This document shows, piece by piece, positions 12,634 through 23,985 of a DNA stretch of 64,000 bases. The translations under genes were made by a program, and so were the position numbers. Location of the stretch: positions 977,458-1,041,457 of the forward strand of contig JAKSZT010020841.1 of NCBI GenBank assembly GCA_026826555.1. Direction: 5' to 3'. Within the stretch, counting starts at the first letter, position 1. The number at the start of each line of letters is the position of its first letter. Origin of the DNA: Tolypeutes matacus (lineage: Eukaryota; Chordata; Mammalia; Cingulata; Chlamyphoridae). Under the pieces are notes generated by a model, which made no database searches, had not been told where the DNA came from, and saw only the letters and a list, made by a program, of their open reading frames with translations.

Positions 12634-13910
12634 ACTTTGTGTTTTTCTTTATTTCCTTTCATGAGAATCTTAACGTCCTAAATGCCATATTGATGAAAAA
12701 AAAGAATTAGGCATAATTGAGAGATGGTTTTATTTTTTCACCAAACAGGCAATCAAATAGAGAATTCAAAACTCAATTTTTCCTTCAAATATAAAATGAG
12801 ATATATAGTCTAGAATTTAGTAGTTCTAAGGTTTCAAAATGACAAGTTTTATTTTATTTGTATGATTAATGATTATTTATTCCACTGAATAATTAGTTCC
12901 ATATGCTCAGATATTGTGTGTGATTTTTCTTACCTTTTTGTCACACTAAATGTAACAAAATAACTAGTAGAGAGGATTAAACAAATTACTGATTAAGGAA
13001 TGGGCTAAGGATGGCATAAAGAAAAGAAAAAGTATATATAGATAAAGCAAATTGTCTTCTGTAGTGTGCCATGGCATGAAAGAACTATAGAACAATTTAT
13101 TTTTTTACTGTCAAGGGATAAATAGATAGCACCATACCATATTCCTTGTCATAGTAGATAGAAGGGTGTAATGAAACTTGTATCAGTGCATTGTAAGTAA
13201 ATGTAATATAAGTGAAATGAAGAAAAATATCAGTAAATATCTGCTTTGAGTACACTTTTGTTTTGACAGGAAAAACAATTAAGGTAATTCCTTAAATCCT
13301 GTCAAATTACTAAAACAAGCTCGTTAAATTAAACACTTGTTCCAACATTTTTGTAGCTATTAAAATAGCACTCAATGAATATTAGTTGATGAACGAGTAA
13401 AGTAAGTAAATAAATCATTATATGTTGAGTTCTAATTAATTAGAATTACTCGATGTGGTACCTTCCCTGATAAAATATAATTAGCAAACAAAAAATAGTT
13501 GCCATCTATTTATATGCTAGTATAATTTAGGGTATTGATTCTGAAAATTCAGTTGAACATTGCTTCTTGGGTCTCAAAATATTCCCGGAACTAGAAGGAA
13601 TTTGAACTTCACTTTGAAGTAAAGGGATTTTGACCTTGACCTGTAAAAATTACTAGGAAATATACATGAACTTAGACTTTCCCTTTCAACCAGTGTCATA
13701 CCCATATAATAGCACTGCTAGTTACAAGCACCATGATATGCTAGAAGGAAAACTAAAACCTGCAACACAGTATTGTATATGACAGTAAAACCTCATGCAA
13801 AACACGAACATGGGTGATATTGAATATAAAAGACTGTTTTTATAAATATACTAGAGAGAAGGAAAAAGAATATCATCTATTTACTGCAGGGGAAGCATAG
13901 AAAGATTGAA
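12634..13910. other. intergenic, AT-rich
   Basis: No ORF, RNA or recognisable repeat over this 1.3-kb stretch. It lies upstream of the OR pseudogene start and could contain its decayed promoter and 5' exon, but nothing specific is visible. Confidence 0.5.
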
Positions 13911-13914
13911 AGGT

Positions 13915-14105
13915 AATGAGTTTTTTTTAATTTGTTTTGTTTATTATTATTATTTTTGGAATAATGAAACTGTTCTAAGAATGATTTAAGTGGTGATTGC
14001 ACAAATATGTGATTATACCTAATATCATTGATTGTACACTTTGGATGGATTTATGCTTTATAAATATGTAACAGTAAAATTGATTTGTTAAAAAATGACT
14101 AAGAA
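13915..14105 (+). mobile_element. old L1 3'-end fragment
   Basis: The stretch 'ggaataatgaaactgttctaagaatg...gtggtgattgcacaa...tgtgattatac...attgtacactttgg' is the classic order near the 3' end of ancient mammalian L1s. It is related to the block at 39180-39330. Confidence 0.7.
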
Positions 14106-14464
14106 ATATGTAAAACAACACACCCAATGAGTTATATTAGTGTTGCCAAAATGATCCAGGCATGGAATTAAAAATATTTTGGGGTCATTCTCTTATTTAT
14201 ATAATAAATTCTCTGGCAAGACAGTGCAAAGAACTCTATTTCTTTTTTCTAATTTAATCATAAAAACCACCTTATGACATAGGTACTTAGAAGTCTATTG
14301 AGAAGTAGAAGTGTTAATCACATTTTCAATGTGCTGTCTTTTGTTATTGTCTGAGAGTGTGAATGAGATGTAGTAAAACCAGGACAGCAATGAACTCATT
14401 CTTATTTTGCCTGTTTTCAAAATAATCAGGTATTTAGAAAAGATAAGACTTTTGCTCTAGACTT

Positions 14465-14592
14465 AGGTAGAATTTGGTAATGATTCCACCTTGGTCACAT
14501 ATTAGCTGTATGACTATGGCCAATTTAATAAAAAATTATTTTATCTGTAATATGAGAATCTTGTAGGGTTCCTGAAAGAATTAAATGAGGAA
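14465..14592 (+). mobile_element. MIR SINE
   Basis: The order 'ccaccttggtcacatattagctgtatgac', 'ttatctgtaatatgag' and 'gtagggttcctgaaagaattaaatgag' matches the MIR core in forward orientation. Confidence 0.8.
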
Positions 14593-14597
14593 AATAT

Positions 14598-14690
14598 CTA
14601 TGTATCATCTATCTATCCATGATCTTTTTATCTACTTTCCTAAATACCTACCTACCTATCTATCTATGTATCCATCTGTGGGTTACTCTT
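14598..14690. repeat. (ATCT/ACCT)n imperfect tetranucleotide tract
   Basis: An interrupted 'tatctatc' and 'cctacctacctatctatcta' run directly follows the MIR. Confidence 0.85.
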
Positions 14691-14804
14691 TATAGAATCT
14701 GAAAGAAGTAGGTAAACAGCAAAAAATAATTTCAATTTTTCCAAGGATATCCCTTACTATCAGCCTATGACATGTGCTATGAAGCAAGGTTGTATTAATA
14801 ATGG

Positions 14805-15035
14805 CTAATATTTATGCAATACTTATTACTTACAAGGCAATAGGCTAAACACTTCACATATGACCTATTTCATTATTGCAATAAAACTAATGAACTTTTG
14901 ATGTAGTCATTATCATCATTATATTTCTTTTACAGATGAGGGATTAAGGCACAGAGGGTTTGATACCTAGAATACAGTGGAAACAGGGTTAAAATCCAAG
15001 CTCTGACTTCAAAGCCTTATGATGCATTGTGTCTT
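14805..15035 (-). mobile_element. MIR SINE
   Basis: Reverse-oriented MIR. The tail side 'aatatttatgcaatacttattacttac...ggcaataggctaaac' comes first, then 'tttcttttacagatgaggga' and 'ggcacagagggttt', then the 5' side 'aaatccaagctctgacttcaaagc'. It is well preserved for this family. Confidence 0.85.
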
Positions 15036-15049
15036 AAGGAGGTACATTG

Positions 15050-15160
15050 TCCTTATTCACTCCCTATTTTGGATAAGAAAATTGAGGCTCAAAGTAACTT
15101 CCTAAAGTCTGTACTTCACAGCTTCAGTTTAAGTTCAGATTTGTCAAAAGCCCAAAGCCT
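15050..15160 (-). mobile_element. MIR-like fragment
   Basis: A second reverse MIR-type core, 'ttttggataagaaaattgaggctcaaagtaact', immediately follows the previous one. Confidence 0.55.
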
Positions 15161-16088
15161 ATGAGATTAGCCATAAGGGGAACTGGAATATTAGTGTGGC
15201 CACTGTGAGAATATAGAACTTCTGAAGGAAGAGAGGAACCACTCACATATTTACTTAAACAGCTGGACATGTACTTTTGGACATATACTGATCATCCCTT
15301 CTGATAGTCTAAGAATTTCAGTTAGAAAAAGGTGGGAAAGAAGAAAAAAGGCATTAAAGGTAGAGATGGAAGAAGATGAAGGTCCTGGAAGTCTTGCTTT
15401 AAACAGGAATCAGTGAAATAATCCGATCAAAATACCATGATTCAGTAAATTCTTCCCAATGTACAACAAATGACTTTAGGATAGAAAATAAAGTTTTAAT
15501 TAATTCAAACTATAACATAGCCATTCACATTTCAGTTCCCATATCCGTAACATAAAGCTTATTTTAGCAAAATGGGTTTAGATTCCCCTGAGAAGCTATA
15601 TCTGAAAGACTGGTACAAAATAGATTATCTTGTGGGTATAGAACTGACTGATAAACATGCTTCTCCAACTGTTTGTACTTAAATTAATGGTTTTGGCTCT
15701 CAGATCCACAAAAGCCAACTTATGCACTGTTAAACCCAGTCTAATAACTTTAGAAGCTACTTACCAAGGAAGGAGTTGTTTCCAATTACCTACATGGATA
15801 ATTTCACCAGTACAACCAAGTGTTTTTACATACATTCTTAATGACATTGGGGACCTAATAATTGAAGGATTCCAAACATGCTTATTTCAAAAGGACACTT
15901 AGGGAATAATTATCAGGGTATTATATATATTTTCCTCAAAAACATGTGTAATCATAAGAGAAATACTATTATTGTTCATTTGAATAGGAACTTCCCTCTG
16001 TACTATTGGTGGTGTTGTCATTGATACCTGGAGTCCTACAAAAGATCTTCCTTTTCCTGGAATGCCTTTGTAAATAGTTCAAATGTTT
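15161..16088. other. intergenic
   Basis: No supported feature. The 81-codon ORF at 15657-15902 shows no domain and has no paralogue in the window. Confidence 0.5.
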
Positions 16089-16106
16089 AAAAAATGTAAC
16101 TATTGC

Positions 16107-16425
16107 AGACCTCCAAGTGAGAGAGGGCTTATATCCCATGGATATGGTGGGTGGGATGATCCTTCCTGCAGATGCAGGCCCTCTCCTGTTTGTGTGGTAT
16201 GTGGTTGGAGGTGTGGGAGGTGGGCAACATGGGAATCCCAGGGGGTTCCATATAATATTTTTGGTAATCTAAGCAACTCTTAAAATATATTTATATATAT
16301 ATAAATAACATTTTTATAAGCAAATGCACATATATGCATATATATTTATATATCATTTTACAAATAGTGGTATGTATTGTGAAAATTTTGATTTTTACCC
16401 ACAATAAAAAATAAATAAATTTTTA
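16107..16425 (+). mobile_element. L1 3'-end insertion with 5' inversion (twin priming)
   Basis: A short L1 insertion flanked by an 18-bp target-site duplication, aaaaaatgtaactattgc, at 16089-16106 and 16426-16443. Positions 16110-16185 are in antisense orientation (the same text as the + strand at about 21945-22010 within the minus-strand L1-b). From about 16186 to the (TAAA)n tail the sequence is sense, ending 'gatttttacccacaataa'. About 0.4 kb of L1 is missing at the junction. This is the standard product of twin-primed reverse transcription. Confidence 0.9.
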
Positions 16426-16443
16426 AAAAAATGTAACTATTGC

Positions 16444-17189
16444 CATTTAAAATATTTCAAAAACCTCACAGAAGCTCAAAATTGTTATCTGTTATCATCA
16501 ATATTGGAAGATGGTAATTTTTACAGCACACAAGGGTGAGTGAGGTGAAGGCTTCTGTAGAATTTGGTATCAGCAGGTGTTTTATGAGAAATTGGTGAGG
16601 TGTAGATAAGCATCGTATGCTAAAACGCATCAAGATTCTGACCATGGCATCCCATGGTAAATATAGGACTTATACACTTAATTGCTCTGATATACATTAT
16701 ACTTGGTAGTTTCACCAACATAATCATGTTAAAAAGGCTATTTGTAATTAATAGAACTTCTCTAATTATATTGTAAGTTGTAAAATCTGAAGTATGTAGA
16801 TTTCATAATTTACACTTTATATGTCGAAATTTAGTGGCTATCTAGTTAAAATTTCCCAGCAATCTTGCTGACAAGTTTGGCAAACTGCAAGTTAACTTTT
16901 TTTAGCAAAAGTTAAAGTCAGACTCTTCAGCATAACATAGCCATACAAGGAATTTAATATTTTTCCTTTGCTCTGATGATGATGAGGGCAATGAAAAAAT
17001 TGAAATATGTTGTAATAATTTGCTGCATAAAGCTATTTTGCTGAGCAAGCTTTCTTTAAAAATTTATACATCATATTTTTAAAAATACAATAATTTATAA
17101 TTTCACATAATAAAGGTAAAAATGCCCATTTTCTTTTCCTAATTCTTCTCTTCTGATTGAGTGGTGACAACCTAAATAAAATACATAAA
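16444..17189. other. intergenic, AT-rich
   Basis: No gene or assigned repeat seen. Confidence 0.5.
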
Positions 17190-17392
17190 TAAAAAGTAAA
17201 GTAAACTATAGACTGTGGTTAGTAGCCACAGTGTATCAATAAGTGTTCATCAATTGTAACAAATGAACCACACTAATGAAAGATGTTAATGAGGAAAAGT
17301 GGGGGAGGGGGGCTTAGGGTATATGGGAGTCCTCTATATTTTTGGTATGCCATTTATGCCATCTAAAGTATTTTAAAAATAAAAAAATATTA

Positions 17393-17400
<8 letters not shown>
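17190..17400 (+). mobile_element. L1 3'-terminal fragment (module M2)
   Basis: A 5'-truncated L1 end: 'gtaaactatagactgtggttagtagcc', 'aacaaatgaaccacactaatg', 'ggcttagggtatatgggag', 'atttttggtatgcc', then A-rich. It corresponds to the last roughly 210 bp of L1-a (9270-9470). Confidence 0.85.
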
Positions 17401-17425
<25 letters not shown>

Positions 17426-17426
17426 G
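17399..17426. repeat. (GT)n microsatellite at the L1 tail
   Basis: An uninterrupted GT run of about 13 units follows the A-rich L1 tail, a usual place for microsatellites to arise. Confidence 0.95.
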
Positions 17427-18811
17427 TTGCTCCATTAGAATATGTGGGCAGAGGCCCAAGCTTCAAAGGTTGTTGTTACAAAAGACCATTCTCTCCAGTA
17501 AGTGTAGCCTTGTTTCTGTAGAGTGAGAATTGTAATCTTTGTTTAATTTGTGGGACTTTGTACCACTCTTTATTGTGACTTTATATTTCCCTGACATTGT
17601 ATCTGGGACATACAGGGGATGAATGATAAAAAGGACCTCTTTTATATCATTAAGTTAAGTGGAAACTGAGAATTCTAGTAAAGTATAGTTGTTGGACATA
17701 TAGTTGAGACTTAATTTTAAATATTAGATCCAGTGGTAGATGGTAAGTGTGATTTCTGTTCTATTTTTAGGTTTGAGTTTGCAAAAAAACCCTTTAGATG
17801 ATATAACTATGCTATATCTGCTCTTATGTTTCCTGATATCAAAAAACTGCCAGGACCAAGTTTGGATTTGCTGGCAGTTGATTAGGTTTTTCCCATGTGT
17901 GGAAAACCTCAATATATGAAATTCAGTCTAAGGTCCTTTGAATTCCTTGCCTCAAAATCTTTGTTTGTTGGTTCCACTAACCCTTTGCTTTGAAAGACCC
18001 ACCTTTAACCAAATTTTCCATCCTTAATAAATTCTGACCTTGCCTTGTCCACTCTGAGATACTGCCAAGGATTTGCAATGAAATGTTCTCCCTAAGATAA
18101 GAAATAAAATTAACTTTTATTTTGTATTACCTGGTTATGTTTGTGATATTAGAAGACTCAGCCTTCACATCATACATATATATATAAATTATGTTCTAGA
18201 CTGAGTATAAGTCAAGAGAGATTAAAACTATTTAGAGGTGAGCAGAAGACCTGAAGATGTCCTTGAGGCATTGACCAATTGTCAGTGTGGATGAAAGGCT
18301 GAGTGTGGAGGCTTGTCCAGAGTTTTATGTAATCACTTAGAACTGGAATGCTAAAACTGGAGATATGATGAACCTTAAACAAATGGCAGATTTCCTTCTC
18401 AAAATTTTTTCTGAAATCCATAGTTTCACATGCAATAAACTAAAGGCACCAAAAAAACCTGTAAAGGCAGAGAAGAATTAACCCAATTTCCATATGTTTA
18501 GGATAAAAAGACCTGCTATGGTTTTGTTAGGAGAACAAAGGACAAGAGTGGAAATCTCTGAAAAGAATGGTGATTTGACACTGACAACCTATAGCCACAT
18601 TTCCTTGATAATACTTGTTGATGTAGGCACATGTAGAGGCTAAGAATAGAATATGGCTGCAGTTGTTGGCTGCAGTTGTAGACTGCAGCTAACCCAATTA
18701 ATGGCAATTGCACAGAACTATAATACCAATATTGGAGACATGTGGCCTTAAACACTCAGTGATCAGCCTTTTCAAGACATTCATGAAATTCTAAAACTGT
18801 TTAGGATTAAA
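17427..18811. other. intergenic
   Basis: Nothing recognisable. The short ORFs at 17724, 18212 and 18516 lack domains. Confidence 0.5.
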
Positions 18812-18824
18812 AATTAAAAAGTCA

Positions 18825-19186
18825 GGGAGTCAATGTGGCTCAAGCAGTTGAGTGTCTGCCTGCCACATGGGAGGTCCCAGGTTTGGTTCCCAGTGTCTCC
18901 TAAAGAAGACAAACAAACAATGAGCAGACAAGAAGCAGACATCAGGTAAACACAATGAGCAGACAATGAGCAAAAACAACAAGCAAACAATGTACAAAAA
19001 CAAATGAGCAGGGAGTAGATATGGCTCAAGCAGTTGAGTGCCTTTCTTCCCCATGGGATCACCCAGATTTTCTTCCCAGTGCCTCCTAAAGAAAAAACAG
19101 GCAGAAAATGAGCAAAAACAATGGGCAAAAACAACAATCAATAACAAGAAGAAAACAAATGAAGGTGCCATCTCATGGGAGTGGGG
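18825..19186 (+). mobile_element. dimeric DAS-type SINE
   Basis: Two tRNA-derived units in tandem share one 13-bp target-site duplication, aattaaaaagtca (18812-18824 and 19187-19199). Unit 1 starts at about 18826 ('ggagtcaatgtggctcaagcag', B box 'ggtttggttcc'). Unit 2 starts at about 19010 ('gggagtagatatggctcaagc'). Each head ends 'gtctcctaaag' or 'gcctcctaaag' and is followed by a tail of degenerate 'caatgagcaaaaacaa' repeats. The single outer duplication shows that the dimer was inserted as one unit. Confidence 0.9.
18905..19000 (+). repeat. degenerate tail minisatellite of the SINE
   Basis: Several variants of 'aacaatgagcagacaa' and 'aacaatgagcaaaaac' occur in row. They form the internal tail of the first SINE unit, and a similar one follows the second unit (19100-19160). 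Confidence 0.7.
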
Positions 19187-19199
19187 AATTAAAAAGTCA

Positions 19200-20066
19200 A
19201 AAAATTCTGAAACAAGTAGTAAAAATTCTTACAATCTCTTCATGATTCAAAGACAGAGAGCCTAAGTGCTTAAATGTTGGCCCTATCCTAGGAATAGCAG
19301 TGAGCTGAAAGTGTACTCCATGTTTCCCAAACAATAAGGGAAAGTCAACCAATATCAGTTTCAGATTGGAATGAGTTTATCATCCTTCACACCATTAAAA
19401 AAAGCACTGAACCCTCTTGGGTAGGAGAATCATCTAGAAACTCTTTCATTACAATTAATATATGGCATTTAATAAAAAAACAAATTACTAAACATGGGGA
19501 TAAGGAAGACCTTATGACCAACAAACAAAAGAAAATATGCTAGAGGCAAGTGTATGTTTGATATAGAAAATGGAGTTGGCAAACAATGACTTTAGAGTAA
19601 CCATAATATCTAAAAGCTGATCAAAAAATAAGTTGGGGGAGCAGATATGGCTCAAGCAGTTGAGTGCCCACCTCCCAATAATTATCAATTAATAAAAAAT
19701 AATTTATTTTAATGTAAACAGACCTATGTTCCATTTGTGGATGATCATATGCTTCTGTAAATATATTATTATAAGTAATATTTAGGAAACATATATATGT
19801 TTCAATGTTAGAAATCCCTAAAGAGGTAGAAGAAATAGTTAAATAGAAAGCAGATGGATGCATGTGTTTTCATATATGACTCCATTTTAATATAGGGGGT
19901 AATTTATTCAATTAAGAAACTAAGATAAATATAAGGATCAATATTTGTTCATGGCATTGACTGAACACAGAAAGTAATATTTGTAAATATTTAGAAGGCA
20001 GATACTTGGAAGATGGAATGAAAATATAAAAAGTGATAAATACAGGGTGAAATGTGTTAAATCTGA
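19200..20066. other. intergenic with a SINE head fragment
   Basis: Apart from the SINE head at 19638-19678, no assigned feature. Confidence 0.5.
19638..19678 (+). mobile_element. DAS-type SINE head fragment
   Basis: 'ggggagcagatatggctcaagcagttgagtgcc' is the first about 40 bp of the SINE. The remainder, including the B box, is missing. Confidence 0.8.
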
Positions 20067-20174
20067 AAAAATTAAAATTAGTTATATAAGTACATTAATC
20101 AATCAATAAGAATAATTAATAAAAATTAAAATTAGTTATATAAGTACATTGATAAATCAATTAATTATTAATAA
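20067..20174. repeat. two-copy tandem repeat, 54-bp period
   Basis: The block containing 'aattaaaattagttatataagtacatt' begins at 20070 and again at 20124, followed by similar AT-rich text. It is a simple local duplication. Confidence 0.85.
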
Positions 20175-20399
20175 TAATTAATAATTATAAGGCACTATGA
20201 CAGTCCAAATACAACCAAAACAATAAACACAATTACATAAGAACTCAATGAAAATTTGCAATGCTTTTAAATGAGGCAATAGTGAGAATGGACTAACACA
20301 ACAGGGAATATTGTAAATGTTTTAATAAATATAACATTTCTTTCTCTCTGAAGTAACGATTTCTATTTATTAAATTCCAACCACATAATTCAAGTGTTG
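20175..20399. other. intergenic, AT-rich
   Basis: No feature assigned. Confidence 0.5.
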
Positions 20400-21293
20400 T
20401 AGACGATGAGGAAAAATAGGAACACTCATTCATTGCTGGTGAAAACATAAAACAGTGCAACCACTGTGAAAGACAGTTTAGCAGTTTCTCAGAAAGCTAA
20501 ATCTAGAATTATCTACTATATGACCTGACAATCCCTCTACAAAGCATATACCTAAAAGATTTGAAAACAGGGAATTGAATAGATATTTGCACATCAGTGT
20601 TCATAGTGGCATGATTCACAATTGCCAAAAGAGGGAAGCAACCCAAGTGTACATCAACTGATGAATGGCTAAACAAAATATGATATATATACAAGGGAAT
20701 ATTATTCAACATTAAAAAGGAATGAAGTTCTGGATCATATGACAACATGGATGAACCTTGAAAGCATTATGTTGAGTGAAATTAACCAGACACAAAAGGA
20801 CAAATATTGTATGATCTCACTGACACGAAACAATTAGAATAAGCAAACTCACAGATTTTGAGTCTAGAATGAATATAGGTTACCTGGGGCTGGGTTGGAG
20901 GCAAGGAATGGGGATTCAATTTTTAACTTGCATATAATTTCTACTTAGGTTGATTGTAAAATTTTGGAAATGGATGGTGGTGATGGTAGCACAAAACCGT
21001 GAGTACCACTAAGAGCACTAAATTATTTATATGAATGTGGTAGTTAAGAGATGAAATTTTAGGTCATACATATGATACTAGAATAAAAATTAAATAATAA
21101 AACAGGACTGTACAACACAGCGAGCTCTGATTATAAATGATGGACCATAATTATTAATATAATTAAAATGTTCTATCACAAATTATAACAAATATACCAT
21201 ACCAATGCAAGATGTTGATAATAGAGTGTCATATGGAGGAAAATACATTCTGTTGTAAATTATTGACTACAGTTAATGGTACAATTATAATAT

Positions 21294-21294
<1 letters not shown>
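20400..21294 (+). mobile_element. old L1 ORF2 C-terminus and 3'UTR, left half
   Basis: Sense L1 of an older subfamily. ORF2 C-terminal coding is recognisable at 20430-20850 ('ttcatagtggcatgattcacaattgcc', 'tgatgaatggctaaac', 'acatggatgaaccttg'). A 3'UTR with 'aatggatggtggtgatggtagcacaa' (about 20970) and 'aacaaatataccataccaatgcaagatgttgataat' (21190) follows. It is cut at 21294 by L1-b and resumes at 30615. Confidence 0.85.
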
Positions 21295-21330
<36 letters not shown>

Positions 21331-21332
<2 letters not shown>

Positions 21333-23985
21333 TTATTGTGGGTAAAAATAAAAATTTTCACAATACATACCAATATTTGTAAAATGATATATAAATATAT
21401 ATGCATATATGTGCATTTGCTTACAAAAATGTTATTTATATATATATAAATATATTTTAAGAGGTGCTTAGATTACCTAAAATATTACACGGAACCCACC
21501 GGGATTCCCATGTTGCCCACCTCCCACACCTCCCACCACATCACACACGAACATCTTCCATAAGTGTGGCCCACCACCTTCAATGAACTTACACATCCTG
21601 GGGCCTTGCCACCAACCATAGACCACAGTTCACATCGTAGACCACACTCTCTCCCACACAGTTCTGAGTGGTGTGTGCTTATTTAAAATGGTCTATATCC
21701 GTTGCCACAATGGTACTCAGGACAACCTCCAAATCCCCAAAAAGCCCCTGTATTACAACTGCACATCCCCTCCCTGCCCGGAAAGTGTCCGGTGGCCACT
21801 GGCTCCACCTCATTGTTATAATTTATTCCATTGCTAGAATCTCCATATGTGTACAACAGAATACCATCAAGTCCACTCTAGTCCATAGTTCTTCCCCCAA
21901 TCCTGAGGGAACTGGGATGGTGATGTCCACTCCACCGCTAAGTGAGAGAGGACTTATATCCCATGGATATGATGGGTGGGATGATCCTGCCTGCAGATGC
22001 AGGCCCTCTCCATTCCCTGGGATGGCCGTTGCCCATCATTGTCTCCTCACCAGGTGACTTGGATGAGTCCATTGAGCTGTAGGGTAGGAGTTGCAGCTCC
22101 ACTGAGATTCCATGCACACCTGGCACATAGGTAGGCCAGAAGCTCCTGTCTCTGGAAGTATACCTAAAAACTCCAGCATCACATATAGGTTTGAATAGAA
22201 GGGACTGGTGAACCATGTGCAGGGAAGACTTATTTGAGTCCAATTCTGTCACTCTCAGGGGGACAGATTCCAAAATAGAGTCCACTGATAAGGAATCATT
22301 CTCTGGGGCTATCCCCCCTTATATAGGACCTGGGTGTCTCCAGAGCTCTCAGGAGCCCCTCTGTGTAGGGTGATAGGCCCTTTGTGTTCTATGAGCTCCT
22401 ACTCAGGTGTGCATAAGAGTTACTTCTAGGAGGACCTCCTGACTCTCTTTAAAGTCTCTTAGCCACTTGAACTCATTTGTCTTTACCTTTTCCCCCTTTT
22501 ATTCAAGGTCTTTTTCCAGTTTTGTTGCCAGTTGGCACTTGGTATTAATCTCTCATTGCCAGGGAGGCTCATCCCCGGGAGCAGGTCACACATTTGGGGG
22601 AAGGTAATGCATTCATATGCTGAGTTTGGCTTAGAGAGAGGCCACATTTGAGCAACAAGGAGGCTCTCAGGTAGCCACCCTTAGGCACCCCACAACAGCA
22701 AGCTAAGTCTCAGTTACAAGAGCAAAGACTCACAAGGGTAGTCATCAATAAAAAGAACCCATCAGTGGGTCATCGTCTTTTGACAGACACTGTCCCTGCA
22801 CTCAGAGGACTATTGCTGCTCCCTTGGAGACTGTGGCAGAGCTCTCCAGGCTAGGAATTCAGATTCCCTCATTTAATGTGTGATTGTCCACCCATCGTGA
22901 CCATGCCCCATCTTTTGATCTTTTGAACAATTTTCTATATCTTTCATATATATTTGGATGACCTAACTCCCATGAATCCCCACTCCCAGACACCTCCCAC
23001 CAATAATCCCCTGCAGTGCCCATTGTAACCCTTCTGTGATCCAAATCCTCCATGAACATGTAGTCCATAAAATAATCAAATACACTTAATAGGAAAAAGA
23101 AACAACAATGATAAGCTTACATGCAAGAGACAAACATAAGGAAATTCAGGGAAAAAAAAAACAAATAATCAATCAAAAAACAAAACAAAATATAATTAGC
23201 AGATAGGGACATTCAAAAAATTGGGGAAAAAGGCAAAAGAAATGCCTTTAAAAAAAATATATATATATATATATTCTTTTTTTCCTTTTATCAATGTGTT
23301 ATCGGATGTCTGGTGTGCCATGACACCTTCCCCCTCTCAATCTCCACTGTCTACCAAATTTTCATTTAATTTTCAAAGAAGTTTTAGGTCACAGCAAAGT
23401 CACACACGGAGTACCAGAGACTCCCAGATACCAAACCCCCCCTTCCCCATCCCATAGTAACCCCCCACCTTTTTTTTGGATGTTAGCATTGTTAAAACTG
23501 TTATACAGATAGCTAAATATAGCCACTAAACATTGTCAAGGATTTACAGTATAGTTTACAATTTAAATGATACAGTTTAATAATTTTGATGTTATTTACC
23601 ATGTCCTGTGTTCATTATTGTAAGGTAATGAAAAACCTTTCCCATGACCACCAAAAACCCCATTAGATCTTGACTGTTCCCTTCCCCTCAGCCCCCAGGG
23701 CACATGACACCATCCTATCCTGACCCAAGGAATGTCAAGATTCACAGGTACATGCCCTGGGAATTTGAACCTGCCCTTCCTAATCCACCCACCTGCCAGC
23801 GCGCACCACCAAACCCCAGGAACACCACCACCCATCGTCCCCATCCCAACATGCATCCACACTCTATCCCTTTACCATAGATTATGTCCATATGGGTGAT
23901 GGCTCAAAGCCTGTTCTTCTCTTACTCTCCCTTGTTAACCTATCTTTCAGACAATGGTTCTCAGAGACCGCTCACTTTCCTCAGT
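21331..23985 (-). other. L1-b 3'UTR (~2.65 kb) with modules M1 and M2
   Basis: Reading the - strand after the ORF2 stop, M1 lies at about 23760-23355 (ending 'gtgacctaaaacttctttgaa'). It is followed by a T-rich/AT block (23280-23080), 'ggatttggatcacagaagggttacaa' at about 23050, a long middle part with 'cttgttgctcaaatgtggcctctctc' (22645), then M2 (about 21900-21430) and the terminal 'gtatgtattgtgaaaatttt' before the tail. Its collinearity with L1-a shows that it belongs to the element and is not a separate nested insertion. Confidence 0.82.

Noticed and set aside
14598..14690. Candidate CRISPR-like or satellite array
   Set aside because: It is just an imperfect tetranucleotide microsatellite; there is no spacer structure, and the genome is mammalian.
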